NCBI GenBank assembly: GCA_963761735.1
Contig: CAVXHQ010000007.1
Span: 62,001 to 126,000, forward strand
DNA length: 64,000 nt
Source: CAVXHQ01 sp963761735
GTDB taxonomy: Bacteria > Pseudomonadota > Alphaproteobacteria > Rhodobacterales > Rhodobacteraceae
Reading direction: 5' to 3'
Of the stretch, positions 1 to 9,370 are shown piece by piece. Each line of letters opens with the position of its first letter. Within the stretch, counting starts at the first letter, position 1. A model generated the notes under the pieces. The model was not told the DNA's origin and searched no databases. It was given only the letters and a program-made list of their open reading frames with translations. A program made the position numbers and the translations under genes.

Positions 1-923
1 CCAGTTCCTCATGTCGCCAGAGGGCCAGTTTGTCGTGTCGCCTGAGCGACGGCGAACACACGCAGTTTCTCAATAGCAGAACTGGGCATGTGCAACTGAC
101 AAAATGGATTGGATTGCAGCCGGCGTCGGTGATCATTTTCGAGGCTACCGGTGCGTATCATCGGCAGCTGGAGCAAGCGCTTGGTTCAACTGCCATACCG
201 TTTGTCAAAGTGAACCCAAAACAGGCGCGCCGGTTTGCGCAAGCCAGTGGCAAGCTGGCGAAGACAGATCGTGTGGATTGCGAGATGCTGGCGAAGATGG
301 GTGCGGCCTTGCAGCTGGTCCCAAAGCCCATCTGCGCAGCAAATCTGTATGATCTGAGAGAGTTATTATCTGCACGGCGGGCACTCATTAAAGATCGTAT
401 AGCCGCCAAAGCACGTAGGGGTACGGCTTCTAACGCTCTCATAAAGCAGCAATTGGAAAGGCGTCTACGCCAGATCGAAAGCGATACTGCAAAAATTGAT
501 GCGTCGATGCTGAACCTGGCAAGTCAGGATCAGCACATGAGCGAACGGCTGGAAATTCTGTCCAGCATCCCCGGAATTGGGAAGACAACAGCGCTCCTCA
601 TTCTCGTGGATATGCCGGAGATCGGTGCCTTGGACAGCAAACAAGTTGCCAGCCTTGCCGGGCTCGCGCCCATGTCACAGAGCTCTGGGAAATGGCAGGG
701 AAAGGCGCGGATACAAGGTGGCCGCCCAAGTCTGCGACACGCTATCTTCATGCCTGCTCTGGTCGCGATCCGGTTTAATCCGGATCTGAAAGCCAAATAT
801 GATCAACTCATCGCCACAGGGAAAGAGAAAAAAGTTGCGATCACAGCGGTCATGCGGAAGCTGCTGGTCCTTGCAAACGCTCTGCTGCGCGATCATCGGA
901 AATGGGCAGAAAAGGCGACTTGA
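1..923 (+). pseudogene. IS110-family transposase, 5' end missing
   Basis: This is a DEDD/serine transposase of the IS110 group, which moves circular IS intermediates. The frame is open from the window edge (first possible TTG codon at 30) to a stop at 923. Seen motifs are FEATG (catalytic Glu), KTDRVDCE (two acidic residues) and, in the C-terminal Transposase_20 domain, SIPGIGKTTA and a conserved Ser in MSQSSGKWQG. The first catalytic Asp (normally in a GIDVSK-like motif near residue 10) is absent: the sequence before residue 1 reads without it, so the gene is truncated or altered at the edge. The IS3 fragment that follows directly suggests an insertion-sequence graveyard. Confidence 0.8.
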
Positions 924-960
924 CCAAGACGGATACTCGGGACATCGCGAAGCGATGCCC

Positions 961-1185
961 TGCGGGGCAGCGATCGAGCGCCTTTGGCGCACGCTGAAAT
1001 ACGAGTGCGTCTATTTGCACGACTGGCAAACTGGATCACAGGCCCGCGCGGGCCTCGGCAGTTGGATCGAATTCTACAATCACCGCCGCCCGCACAAGGC
1101 CCTTGGCGGCAGACCGCCCGCGGTCGTCTACTCTACGAGAACCGAAGTCATGCAACCCGATCGGCAGGAACAAAGAGTAGCTTGA
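961..1185 (+). pseudogene. IS3-family transposase OrfB, C-terminal fragment
   Basis: Only the last ~75 residues of an IS3-type integrase-fold transposase remain. The frame shows IERLWRTLKYECVYLHDW, then FYNHRRPHKALGGRPP, the classic C-terminal signature with the last catalytic Glu region just upstream of or at the breakpoint. The N-terminal DDE part is missing and sequence homology starts abruptly about 45 bp after the IS110 stop, so one element was broken by, or recombined with, the other. No complete inverted repeats could be assigned. Confidence 0.75.
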
Positions 1186-1267
1186 AAAGCGCCAGATCCT
1201 GTCCAATGGATGGGGAGCAGTTCATAGCCGGATGCGTCGGCAAACGAATGTAAGTGGAAGGCACCTC

Positions 1268-1660
1268 ATGGATCTAGCGATCACAAGTCTGGCTGCGGTG
1301 GCGAACGGCGCCGTGCTTTTGTGGCTCACGGCGACGGTCATTGCGCATCGCAGACGCGATGGCGTTGTCCTTGGGGACAATGGGGACCGGGTTCTGGCGA
1401 AAAAGATCCGGGGACAGGCAAATGCCGCCGAACAGATGCCCATCGCCCTTATCCTTATGGCGCTGATCGAGGTTCAGGGTGGCGGCGGCTGGATTCTCGG
1501 CATGCTCGCCGCGCTCTTCACGATCGGGCGCGTCCTGCACGGCTGCTATTTCGCGCTGCCGGGTCTTGGCTGGCGGCTGCAATTCTGGGGGATGGTCGCC
1601 ACGCTGGCGGCACAGGCGGGCCTGTTGATCGCGCTTGGCGTTACGGTGCTGCGTCCATAG
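1268..1660 (+). CDS. MAPEG family membrane protein
   Basis: A 130-residue integral membrane protein of the MAPEG superfamily (membrane-associated proteins in eicosanoid and glutathione metabolism). Four hydrophobic segments are visible: a first helix near residues 5-25, then the conserved NxxE/RAQ-like block (GQANAAEQMPIALILMAL), a helix around LGMLAALFTIGRVLH and a final helix before the C-terminus. The ATG at 1268 is preferred over upstream codons because GGAAGG lies 7 bp ahead. The substrate in bacteria is usually unknown. The gene stands alone, convergent with rpmG. Confidence 0.8.
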   Translation: MDLAITSLAAVANGAVLLWLTATVIAHRRRDGVVLGDNGDRVLAKKIRGQANAAEQMPIALILMALIEVQGGGGWILGMLAALFTIGRVLHGCYFALPGLGWRLQFWGMVATLAAQAGLLIALGVTVLRP

Positions 1661-1687
1661 ATCGGACGGTGGCGCCACAACAACCAA

Positions 1688-1720
1688 AAGGCCGCACCCG
1701 GAAATACCCGGTACGGCCTT
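1688..1720 (-). terminator. Hairpin between MAPEG gene and rpmG (likely rpmG terminator)
   Basis: A perfect 7-bp stem AAGGCCG / CGGCCTT (1688-1694 and 1714-1720) encloses a second CCGG...CCGG pairing. It lies in the short space between two convergent genes, so it may act in both directions. The T-run after it is weak on the minus strand (CCTTTTGG). Confidence 0.55.
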
Positions 1721-1765
1721 CGTCGATAGTCTCCGGGGCGCCCAGGGCGCTCCGACCGGGCAAGA

Positions 1766-1933
1766 CTACTTGATCTTGCCTTCTTTGTACTCGACATGCT
1801 TGCGCACGACGGGATCGTATTTCCGCACGACCATCTTTTCGGTCATGGTGCGGGCGTTCTTCTTGGTAACATAAAAGTGGCCGGTGCCCGCGGTCGAGTT
1901 CAGGCGGATCTTGATCGTGGTCGGTTTTGCCAT
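1766..1933 (-). CDS. rpmG: 50S ribosomal protein L33
   Basis: This 55-residue basic protein has the typical L33 sequence: MAKPTTIKIRLNSTAGTG followed by FYVTKKNARTM and a KYDPVVRKHVEYKEGKIK tail. It is a component of the large ribosomal subunit near the E site. It is the Cys-free (zinc-independent) form common in Proteobacteria. The start at 1933 has TAAGGAC upstream. A hairpin terminator follows at 1688-1720. The longer open frame upstream of the ATG is not conserved L33 sequence and overlaps the RNase P RNA gene. Confidence 0.97.
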   Translation of the reverse strand: MAKPTTIKIRLNSTAGTGHFYVTKKNARTMTEKMVVRKYDPVVRKHVEYKEGKIK

Positions 1934-2039
1934 GTCGCTTGTCCTTACGCGCGCCGGGGCCGGGTCGGCCAGCGATTGAATGTCAGACCTGCCTTTTAAT
2001 CGGACAGGGTGCGGTGTCAACAGCCCATGAGCCGGGGTC

Positions 2040-2472
2040 GTCTGCGCGGACGGCCTGTAAGCCGGATTTTGTCCCCCGCGGGTTTCCCCGCGGCTAGCGA
2101 CCATTCCTCTGAACGACGCGTTGCCGCGCCGCCTCTGGCTGCCAACCCGGGCCTCTCGGGGTCTGGCGTCCCTGCCGTTGCGTCGCCGCACGGCACGAGG
2201 CCCCTATTTGGCATTGCTCCCGGTGGGGCTTGCCATGCCGTCCGTGTCGCCACGTCCGCGGTGGGCTCTTACCCCACCGTTTCACCTTTTCCCCGTTCCG
2301 CCAGAGGCGAACCTCTGTCGGATTTCGGGGTAGTCTCTTCTCTGTGGCGCTTTCCCTGGGGTTGCCCCCGCCGGGGATTACCCGGCACCGTGCCATGTGG
2401 AGTCCGGACTTTCCTCCCCGTCGGTTCTTCGCAAGAAAAACCTGACGAAGCGGCCGCCCGGCCATCCGCGCC
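2040..2472 (-). ncRNA. rnpB: RNase P RNA, bacterial class A
   Basis: The catalytic RNA of RNase P, which trims tRNA 5' leaders. On the minus strand the universally conserved P4 strand GAGGAAAGTCCGGACT is at about 2418-2401. The 3' conserved block ACAAAATCCGGCTTACAGGC is at about 2072-2053, with AGAGGAATGGTCGCTA before it. The outer P1 helix is visible as GCGCGGAT at the 5' end (about 2470) pairing with GTCCGCGC at the 3' end (about 2045). The length of about 430 nt fits alphaproteobacterial class A. Ends are approximate to a few bases. Open frames over this stretch on both strands are by-products. Confidence 0.95.
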
Positions 2473-2480
2473 CTGCCCGC

Positions 2481-3185
2481 CTAGCCCTGTGACGCGATCC
2501 CGTCAACGGGGAACCGGCGGGCAATGTCCTGCGCCGCCACCACATCCGCTCCCTCCAGCGGCCCCCGCGCCATCGGCCGGAATCGCTGCCGAAACGCCTC
2601 GAGCCGCAGATCCGCCGCCGCAGCCGGATATCCGATGGCCGTCAATGCGCCGTCCATCGCCGCCTCCGAGGCGCGCCCGCACGGGAGCGACGAGGGCCCC
2701 GGCCACACCGACAGCCCGCCAAGCGCCAGTCTGCGCCAGTCGAACCGGCGTCCCGGGTCGCTCTTGCGTGCCGGCGCAATGTCGGAATGGGCGATTACCG
2801 CCTGCGACGCGATCTCCCACCGGTGCAGAACTTCCGACAATACCTCTTCCAGCCGCGCCATCAGCGGCGCCGAAAACGGACTGCGCCCATCATTGTCCAG
2901 TTCTATCCCGATGGAGCGTGAATTGATGTCGTCAAAACCGCCCCAGCTGCCCGCGCCCGCGTGCCAGGCCCGCCTGTCTTCCGCCACCAGCGCGTGCAGG
3001 CTGCCATCGCGCCCGATAAGCCAGTGTGCCGACACCGCATGGTCAGGCGCACACAGTCGTTCGCAGGCCGCCTCGGCGGTTCGCATCGCGGTATAGTGGA
3101 TGACCACCAGCGTCGGGCTCAGGCCGTCCCGGCGCACGGTATGGTTGGGCGACCGCCAGCACCGGTCCGGTGTCGCCGCAGCCAC
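2481..3185 (-). CDS. N-acetylmuramoyl-L-alanine amidase, AmpD type
   Basis: A 234-residue Amidase_2 protein that cleaves the amide bond between N-acetylmuramic acid and the stem peptide, in cell-wall turnover and recycling. Zinc ligands expected from AmpD are visible: H30 in VVIHYTAM, H133 in VIAHSDIAP and D143 in KSDPG, with catalytic K141 two residues before and E95 in GIELDN. No signal peptide is seen, so it is probably cytoplasmic like AmpD. It lies 9 bp before the 5' end of rnpB on the same strand and may share upstream transcription. The specific paralogue (ampD versus amiD-like) is not settled. Confidence 0.9.
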   Translation of the reverse strand: MAAATPDRCWRSPNHTVRRDGLSPTLVVIHYTAMRTAEAACERLCAPDHAVSAHWLIGRDGSLHALVAEDRRAWHAGAGSWGGFDDINSRSIGIELDNDGRSPFSAPLMARLEEVLSEVLHRWEIASQAVIAHSDIAPARKSDPGRRFDWRRLALGGLSVWPGPSSLPCGRASEAAMDGALTAIGYPAAAADLRLEAFRQRFRPMARGPLEGADVVAAQDIARRFPVDGIASQG

Positions 3186-3196
3186 CCTGCGCGGTC

Positions 3197-3964
3197 CTAG
3201 TTGCGGCCTACGGCGGACAGGAACGGTGCGGGATCCCAGCCGCAGGCAAACCCGTCGCCGTCCGGGTCGATGCCCGAGGGATCGCGGTCCGGACCACCAC
3301 GCGACAGGAAATCGCGCTGCGCATCGTCGGGCGACCGGTACCGCGAACAGTTTCGGGTAAACCGAGATTGCCCGGACAGGATCGAGCGGCTGTAGTACTC
3401 CTGACCGCGTCGATTCGGGGCAGACAGGGCGTATTGCACGATGTTGGGGCCGGAGTTGCTCCGCTGCGGCAGCGCCTCGGGGGCGATCACCTGATAGGCG
3501 GCCTGCTGCTGTTCGCGGCGCGCCGCATCCGATTCTATCGTTTCACGGTCGGCGACGGCACCGAAATCCTGTTCGTCCGAAATGCCCGTCGATGCGATCG
3601 CCACGGGCGCCGCATTTCCCGGCGTGGCCTGCACGCCGGCGGTGCGCAGCGGGTCCGGCCCGACGACGGGGCCCGAGCCGATCGTCCCGGCCCCGAGGGG
3701 CGCATTCGCGACCGGCGCCGCGCCGATCCCGGCGGCAGCAAGCTGAGACGACGGAATGCCACCCGGTGCCGTTGCCAGCGGAGCCTGGGCAGGCGTGCCC
3801 GCCAACTGCGACTCGCGGCGCGCACGGTCGATCTCGAACTGGCTGAAGCTGGGCGAATAGCCCACGCCTTGCCCGGAATCGGGCACCGGTTGCGTGGTGC
3901 ATCCCGCCAGAACCGCGACGCCGATCAGCCCCGCCACCATCTGCATCTTTGCCGTAAACATCAT
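3197..3964 (-). CDS. Excalibur-domain lipoprotein
   Basis: A 255-residue secreted lipoprotein. The signal peptide (MMFTAKMQMVAGLIGVAVLAG) ends in a LAGC lipobox at about residue 22. The middle is a low-complexity Ala/Gly/Pro linker. The C-terminal ~40 residues contain DRDPSGIDPDGDGFACGWDP, the DxDxDGxxC loop of the Excalibur calcium-binding domain, and an upstream Cys (TRNCSRY) that may form its disulfide partner. Start 3964 is preferred because AGGACGG lies upstream; longer frames run into gatA. Function is unknown; a cell-envelope role is inferred from the lipobox. It is 31 bp downstream of gatA. Confidence 0.8.
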   Translation of the reverse strand: MMFTAKMQMVAGLIGVAVLAGCTTQPVPDSGQGVGYSPSFSQFEIDRARRESQLAGTPAQAPLATAPGGIPSSQLAAAGIGAAPVANAPLGAGTIGSGPVVGPDPLRTAGVQATPGNAAPVAIASTGISDEQDFGAVADRETIESDAARREQQQAAYQVIAPEALPQRSNSGPNIVQYALSAPNRRGQEYYSRSILSGQSRFTRNCSRYRSPDDAQRDFLSRGGPDRDPSGIDPDGDGFACGWDPAPFLSAVGRN

Positions 3965-3995
3965 GCTACCCGTCCTGTCTGGACTTTTGACGTCC

Positions 3996-5480
3996 CTACC
4001 ACCAGCGCGCCGGTTTTGCCACGAAGCCCGCCGCACGTTCCAGTGAATAGGCGCAATTGAGCAACTCAGCCTCTTCCCAGGGCCGCCCGATCAGTTGCAG
4101 GCCGAGCGGCAGGCCCTGCGCATCCGTTCCGACAGGCACCGCGATGCCCGGCAACCCGGCGAGGTTGACCGTCACGGTGAACACATCGTTGAGGTACATC
4201 GCGATCGGATCGGCATCGGCCATCGTGCCCAGCGGGAAGGCGGCGGAGGGCGTCGCGGGTGTCAGTATCGCGTCGATGCCCTCGGCAAAAACGGTATCGA
4301 AGTCGCGCTTGATCAGTGCGCGCACCTTGCGGGCGCGGTTGTAATAGGCGTCGTAGAACCCGGCCGACAGCACATAGGTGCCGATCATGACGCGCCGCTG
4401 CACCTCGGCGCCGAACCCTTCGGCGCGGGTCTTCTCGTACATCTCGGTGATGCCCTCGCCGGCCGATAATTTCGCGCGGTGTCCGAACCGCACGCCGTCA
4501 TAGCGGGCAAGGTTCGACGATGCCTCGGCGGGCGCGATCACGTAATAGGCGGGCAGCGCGTATTTCGTATGCGGCAGCGATATGTCGACGATCTTCGCCC
4601 CGGCATCGGCGAGCATCTCACGTCCCATCGTCCATAATGCGTCGATATCTCCGGACATGCCGTCCATGCGGTATTCGCGCGGAATGCCGATGGTCTTGCC
4701 ACGGATATCGCCGGTCAGAAGCGCCTCGAAATCGGGCACCGGGATATCGGCGCTGGTGCTGTCGAGCGGGTCGTGCCCCGCCATCGCGCGCAGCATGATC
4801 GCGGCGTCGCGCACGTCGCGCGTCATCGGCCCCGCCTGATCCAGGGACGAGGCGAAGGCCACGATGCCCCAGCGCGACACGCGCCCATACGTCGGTTTCA
4901 ACCCGGTGATGCCAGTGAAGGCCGCAGGCTGGCGGATCGAGCCGCCGGTGTCGGTGCCGGTCGCCCCCAGACACAGGTCGGCGGCGACGGCGGCGGCAGA
5001 CCCGCCAGACGATCCACCGGGGGTCAGAGCCACGTCATCGGCGCCCCGCCACGGGTTCACGGCATTGCCGTAGACGCTGGTTTCGGTGCTGCTGCCCATG
5101 GCGAACTCGTCCATGTTCAGCTTGCCCACCATCACCGCGCCGTCGCGGAACAACTTGTCGGTCACCGTCGACTCGTATTCGGGACGGAATCCCTCAAGGA
5201 TCCGGCTGGCGGCCTGGCTCGCGACACCTTTGGTGCAGAACAGGTCCTTGATGCCCAGCGGAATACCGCACAGATCCGGCGACACGCCCGCCTGCAGGCG
5301 CATGTCGGCGGCATCCGCCTGCGCGCGCGCGATGTCTGGGGTGTGATGCACGAAGGCGTTCAGCGCATCCGAGGCGGCGGCGGCATCGAGGCAGGCTTGC
5401 GTCAGCTCGACGGCCGTCACGTCGCCCTTGCGCAGGGCATCGCGGGCGGCGGCGATGGTCAGCTTCGCAAGATCGGTCAT
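3996..5480 (-). CDS. gatA: Aspartyl/glutamyl-tRNA amidotransferase subunit A
   Basis: GatA (494 aa) is the amidase-signature subunit of GatCAB, which releases ammonia from glutamine so that mischarged Glu-tRNA(Gln) or Asp-tRNA(Asn) can be amidated. The Ser-cisSer-Lys triad is visible: K78 (GIKDLF), S157 (GGSSGG) and S181 (TDTGGSIR). The start at 5480 overlaps the gatC stop by 4 bp (ATGA), so translation is coupled. gatB is not adjacent in this window. A much longer open frame upstream is only the shadow of gatC. Confidence 0.97.
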   Translation of the reverse strand: MTDLAKLTIAAARDALRKGDVTAVELTQACLDAAAASDALNAFVHHTPDIARAQADAADMRLQAGVSPDLCGIPLGIKDLFCTKGVASQAASRILEGFRPEYESTVTDKLFRDGAVMVGKLNMDEFAMGSSTETSVYGNAVNPWRGADDVALTPGGSSGGSAAAVAADLCLGATGTDTGGSIRQPAAFTGITGLKPTYGRVSRWGIVAFASSLDQAGPMTRDVRDAAIMLRAMAGHDPLDSTSADIPVPDFEALLTGDIRGKTIGIPREYRMDGMSGDIDALWTMGREMLADAGAKIVDISLPHTKYALPAYYVIAPAEASSNLARYDGVRFGHRAKLSAGEGITEMYEKTRAEGFGAEVQRRVMIGTYVLSAGFYDAYYNRARKVRALIKRDFDTVFAEGIDAILTPATPSAAFPLGTMADADPIAMYLNDVFTVTVNLAGLPGIAVPVGTDAQGLPLGLQLIGRPWEEAELLNCAYSLERAAGFVAKPARWW

Positions 5481-5764
5481 TCCACCACCTTCGGCACGGC
5501 AAAGAACCCTTCGCGGGCGTCGGGCGCGTTGGCGAGCACCGCCGATTGCTGTCCGCCGTCGGTGACAACATCCGGCCGCCGTTTCAGGCGCATCGGCGTC
5601 ACGCTCGTCATCGGCTCGACCCCGTCGACATCCACCTCCGACAGCTGCTCGATGAACCCGAGGATCGTGTTGAATTCGGAGGCCAGCGCGCCCAGCGCGT
5701 CTTCTTCGACGCGGATCCGGGCGAGTTTCGCCACGCGGCGCGCGGTTTCGATGTCGATGCTCAT
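5477..5764 (-). CDS. gatC: Aspartyl/glutamyl-tRNA amidotransferase subunit C
   Basis: GatC (95 aa) is the small subunit that wraps around GatA and stabilises the GatCAB complex. The family pattern is clear: MSIDIETARRVAKLARI near the N-terminus, the FNTILGFIEQLSEVD helix and the VEPMTSV segment, ending in DAREGFFAVPKVVE. The start at 5764 is chosen over an upstream ATG-like frame because family members begin with this motif. It is the first gene of a gatC-gatA unit with a 4-bp overlap. Confidence 0.96.
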   Translation of the reverse strand: MSIDIETARRVAKLARIRVEEDALGALASEFNTILGFIEQLSEVDVDGVEPMTSVTPMRLKRRPDVVTDGGQQSAVLANAPDAREGFFAVPKVVE

Positions 5765-5868
5765 GATTTCGCCGGCATGGATTTGGGCCTCCGCAGGACA
5801 CAGCAGTTGATTGCGCATTTAACGCGCCGCCCGTGGCGCTGCAAGCGGTGGTACGGATTGCACGGGCG

Positions 5869-6414
5869 CTAGTCGAGCGTTGCCCGCGCCGCCGCGTTTC
5901 GCGCGGCCCGTGTCACCTCTTCCACCAGCGTCTGCGCCATCGACCGCATGACGGCCACCTCGATCCCCGCGGGCGTGCGCCGCAGCGCCGCCGTCATATG
6001 TCCCACCAGCGTCAGCGCCACCGCCCCGACCGGGAACGCGCCGTCCCGCAGATCGACCGGCACCAGCCGGGCGAGCACGTCGGGCATCGCCGGACCGCTC
6101 AGCAGTACGACCGCCCGGGCGCCGGTCTGCGAGACCAGCGCCGCGTCGGAGGCCAGACCGTCCGGGGCCGCCACGCCGGTCAGCAACGCCCTGCCCCGGC
6201 CTGCCCAGAGGAGTGCTGCATCGCCGGAGGTCACGCAGGTGTTCTGTGCGGGAAACGACAGGCCGAGCGCGTCCAGCGCATCGCTCACCGCCTGTTCCCG
6301 CCCGCGAAACGGCACGATCAGCGTCTCGGGGCCGCGCGAAACGGCAACCATGCGCAGCCCGCCTGTTTGCACAGGCAGGCCCGTAATGCCCGCGCTGGCA
6401 AGTAACCTAGCCAC
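5869..6414 (-). CDS. soxG: Sarcosine oxidase, gamma subunit
   Basis: SoxG (181 aa) is the gamma subunit of heterotetrameric sarcosine oxidase, which oxidises sarcosine to glycine with formaldehyde passed to tetrahydrofolate. The fold is related to the C-terminal part of the GcvT/YgfZ family. Start is a GTG at 6414 that overlaps the soxA stop by 8 bases, a typical coupled arrangement; conserved family features are the middle GDAALLWAGRGRALL-like strand and the C-terminal RSMAQTLVEEV segment. It is the last gene of the sox operon. An upstream ATG frame would run deep into soxA and is rejected. Confidence 0.85.
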   Translation of the reverse strand: MARLLASAGITGLPVQTGGLRMVAVSRGPETLIVPFRGREQAVSDALDALGLSFPAQNTCVTSGDAALLWAGRGRALLTGVAAPDGLASDAALVSQTGARAVVLLSGPAMPDVLARLVPVDLRDGAFPVGAVALTLVGHMTAALRRTPAGIEVAVMRSMAQTLVEEVTRAARNAAARATLD

Positions 6415-9370
6415 GCATCCGCCCCCCGTCCGCATCGACGAACACCGGCGGGACGATCTCGCACAGCGTCTCGATCCCGCGCAGGTGGTCGACAAGACGC
6501 ACCGTTTCGCCGATCCGCCGCGCACCGCCCGCGACAAAGCCCAGCGCGATCATGTGACCCAGCGTCGGCGAGTGACACACGGAGGTGACATGGCCGGTCG
6601 CGTTCTCGCGCAAGGCTGCGTCATCGGGCGCGAACAGATGCGCCCCCGCCGTCAGCTCGCCACCGGTATCGACGGGCCGCAGACCGATCAGACCGCGCCG
6701 TCCGGTGGCCGACAGTCCCGGACGCCGCAACGCGGTTTGCCCGATGCAATCGCCGGATTTCACCATGCGGCCCATACCCAGATCCGTCGCCGTCACCCGC
6801 CCGTCGATCTCGGCATGGGTCACGAATCCCTTTTCGATGCGCAGCACGTTCAACGCCTCCATACCGTAGGGCCCGCCGCCCATAACGTCGGCCTGCGCCG
6901 TCAGAAACCGCCACAGGCTCTCGCCGCAGGCAACCGGCACGGCGACCTCGAAGGCCTGCTCGCCCGAGAACGAGATCCGGAAGATGCGCCCCGCCACGCC
7001 CGAAACATTCGCCGTCCCGCAGCCCATATAGGGCAGACCGGCGTCGGTCGTCTCCTGATCGAGGACCGAGTTCAGCAACTCGCGCGCGCGCGGACCGGCC
7101 ACCGAAAACTGCGCCCAGCTTTCGGTCACGCTGACAATCGTGACGTCAAGATCGGGGCGCAGCACCTGTGCGGCATGGTCGAGATGGCGCATCACGAGGC
7201 CCGCGGCCCCGGTCGTCGTGGTGACGACGAAATGCGTCTCGTTCAGCCGCGCGGCGGTGCCGTCGTCCATCACATGCCCGTCCTCGCGCAGCATCAGGCC
7301 GTAGCGGACGCGCCCCACCCGCAGGGTCGACATGGCGCCCGCATAGACGAAATCGAGGAAGGCGGCGGCATCCGGCCCCTGCACGTCGATCTTGCCCAGC
7401 GTCGACACATCGCAGATGCCGACGCAGCGGCGCACCATGTTCACCTCGCGGTCGCAGGCCGCGCGCCATGTCGTCTCGTCCGGCGCGGGGAAATACGACG
7501 CGCGATACCACAACCCGGCCTCGATCATCGGCGCGCCGCGCGCAACGCTTGCGGCGTGGCTTGTCGTCAGGCGGCGCGGCGCGAACCCCATGCCCTGCGC
7601 CCCGGCCCCCATCGCGGCGATGCTGACGGGCGTGTACGGCGGGCGGAACGTGGTCGTGCCGGTCGCCGCGACGGTGCGGCCCGTGGCGTCGGCGAGCACC
7701 GCGATGGCGGTGACGTTCGATGCCTTGCCCTGATCGGTCGCCATGCCTTGCGTCGTGTACCGTTTCATGTGCTCGATGGACGTAAAGCTCTCCTGGGCCG
7801 CCAAACGGATGTCTTTTACGTGCACGTCGTTCTGAAAATCGAGGAACTTGCGTCCCCTGCCCTCGACCACCCAGAGCGGGTCGATGGCATAGACGCGGGC
7901 CTCCGCCCCGGGCGCCGTAAATGCCGGCGCCTCGATCCCCAGCGATTGCAGCGCCTGCCCGGCGGCGCGGTGGCCCTCTGCCAGACATCCGGCGGTGTCG
8001 AAAACGCCGCACGCGGCACCCGCGGGGATAAGGCCGGGGACGGCACCGGGCGCATCGCCGGGGCCGGGAACGAAGCTCTGGATCGCAGCGTCCCAGACCG
8101 GCCGCGCGCCCATGTGGCAGGTCAGGTGCACCGCCGGGTTCCAGCCGCCGGTCATCGCCAGACAATCGGCGCGGATGTTGCGCCGGGCGCCGCCCATCTC
8201 GACGGTGATATGATCGAGGCCGTGGCGTCCGCTGGTATCCACGACCCGCGCGTTGGTGAACACCGGATAATCCGCGCCGGTCGGGCCGGTATCGCCGGGC
8301 AGGATCAGCGCGCCGACCTGAACGCCCGCCGCCGACAGATCGCGGGCCGTGCGCTGCGCATCCGCCGTTGTGCCGAACACCGCGATCCGGCGGCCCGGAG
8401 CCGTGCCCCACCGGTTCAGGTAGGCGCGCACCGCACCCGCCATCATGATGCCGGGACGGTCGTTGTTCGGGAACGCGATGGGCCGCTCGATCGCGCCGCC
8501 CGCCAGGATCGCGGTGCGCGCGGTGATCCGCCAGAAACATTCGCGCGGCGCATTGCCTGCCGGCAGATGCAGCGACACCCGTTCGAGCGCGCCGTAGATG
8601 CCGCCATCATAGGCGCCCGTCACCGTGGTGCGCACCATCAGCCGGACGTTGGGCAGGGACGCCAGTTCCGCCAGCACCCCGCCCGCCCAGTCGTGCGCCT
8701 CGACGCACCCGATATCCTCGACCTCGGCCAGCGTGCGCCCGCCCATGCGGAAATCCTCGTCGGCGAGGATCACGTCGGCGCCCGCGCGACCGGCGGTCAG
8801 CGCGGCCATCAGGCCGGTCGGCCCGGCACCGATCACCAGCAGATCGCAGAACGCGAAGGCCTTGTCACAGGTCTCGTCATTGCTCAGGCCCGACAGCGCG
8901 CCCAGACCTGCGGCATGGCGGATCACCGGTTCGTACAACCGCGTCCAAAAACTGCCCGGCCACATGAACGTCTTGTAATAGAACCCCGCGCCAAGGAACG
9001 GCGAGATCAGGTCATTGACCGCCATCACATCGTATTTCAGCGAGGGGAACCGGTTCTGGCTGTGCGCGGTCAGGCCGTCGTGCAATTCGGCCATCGTCGC
9101 GCGCACGTTCGGCACGCCCTGAGCGCCGCTGTCGATATGGACCAGCGCGTTGGGCTCCTCGGATCCGGCGGTGACGATGCCGCGCGGACGGTGATATTTG
9201 AAAGACCGGCCCACGAGGCGCACGCCGTTGGCCAGAAGCGCCGAGGCCAGCGTGTCGCCCGCCCGCCCGGCGTATCCGCGCCCGTCGAAGCGAAACTGCA
9301 CGGGTGCGGCGGCGCCCAGACGGCCCTGTCCCGCGATGCGGTTGATGCCGGTGTCGTCGCCGTCCATCAT
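6407..9370 (-). CDS. soxA: Sarcosine oxidase, alpha subunit
   Basis: SoxA (987 aa) is the large flavoprotein subunit. The N-terminal ~100 residues resemble a [2Fe-2S]-ferredoxin-like fold that lacks the cluster in this family (GDTLASALLANG, GRSFKYHRPRGI). A Rossmann NAD/FAD site follows near residue 175 (LLVIGAGPTGLMAA). The C-terminal ~380 residues are a GcvT aminomethyltransferase-like tetrahydrofolate domain (SLPYMGCG, GFVTHAEIDGRVTATDLG-type segments). The start at 9370 overlaps the soxD stop by 4 bp (ATGA). The full length matches the family. Confidence 0.95.
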   Translation of the reverse strand: MMDGDDTGINRIAGQGRLGAAAPVQFRFDGRGYAGRAGDTLASALLANGVRLVGRSFKYHRPRGIVTAGSEEPNALVHIDSGAQGVPNVRATMAELHDGLTAHSQNRFPSLKYDVMAVNDLISPFLGAGFYYKTFMWPGSFWTRLYEPVIRHAAGLGALSGLSNDETCDKAFAFCDLLVIGAGPTGLMAALTAGRAGADVILADEDFRMGGRTLAEVEDIGCVEAHDWAGGVLAELASLPNVRLMVRTTVTGAYDGGIYGALERVSLHLPAGNAPRECFWRITARTAILAGGAIERPIAFPNNDRPGIMMAGAVRAYLNRWGTAPGRRIAVFGTTADAQRTARDLSAAGVQVGALILPGDTGPTGADYPVFTNARVVDTSGRHGLDHITVEMGGARRNIRADCLAMTGGWNPAVHLTCHMGARPVWDAAIQSFVPGPGDAPGAVPGLIPAGAACGVFDTAGCLAEGHRAAGQALQSLGIEAPAFTAPGAEARVYAIDPLWVVEGRGRKFLDFQNDVHVKDIRLAAQESFTSIEHMKRYTTQGMATDQGKASNVTAIAVLADATGRTVAATGTTTFRPPYTPVSIAAMGAGAQGMGFAPRRLTTSHAASVARGAPMIEAGLWYRASYFPAPDETTWRAACDREVNMVRRCVGICDVSTLGKIDVQGPDAAAFLDFVYAGAMSTLRVGRVRYGLMLREDGHVMDDGTAARLNETHFVVTTTTGAAGLVMRHLDHAAQVLRPDLDVTIVSVTESWAQFSVAGPRARELLNSVLDQETTDAGLPYMGCGTANVSGVAGRIFRISFSGEQAFEVAVPVACGESLWRFLTAQADVMGGGPYGMEALNVLRIEKGFVTHAEIDGRVTATDLGMGRMVKSGDCIGQTALRRPGLSATGRRGLIGLRPVDTGGELTAGAHLFAPDDAALRENATGHVTSVCHSPTLGHMIALGFVAGGARRIGETVRLVDHLRGIETLCEIVPPVFVDADGGRMRG

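Noticed and set aside
2009..2926. A 305-codon frame across rnpB and the amidase gene
   Set aside because: It overlaps the conserved RNase P RNA helices and runs antisense to a zinc amidase.
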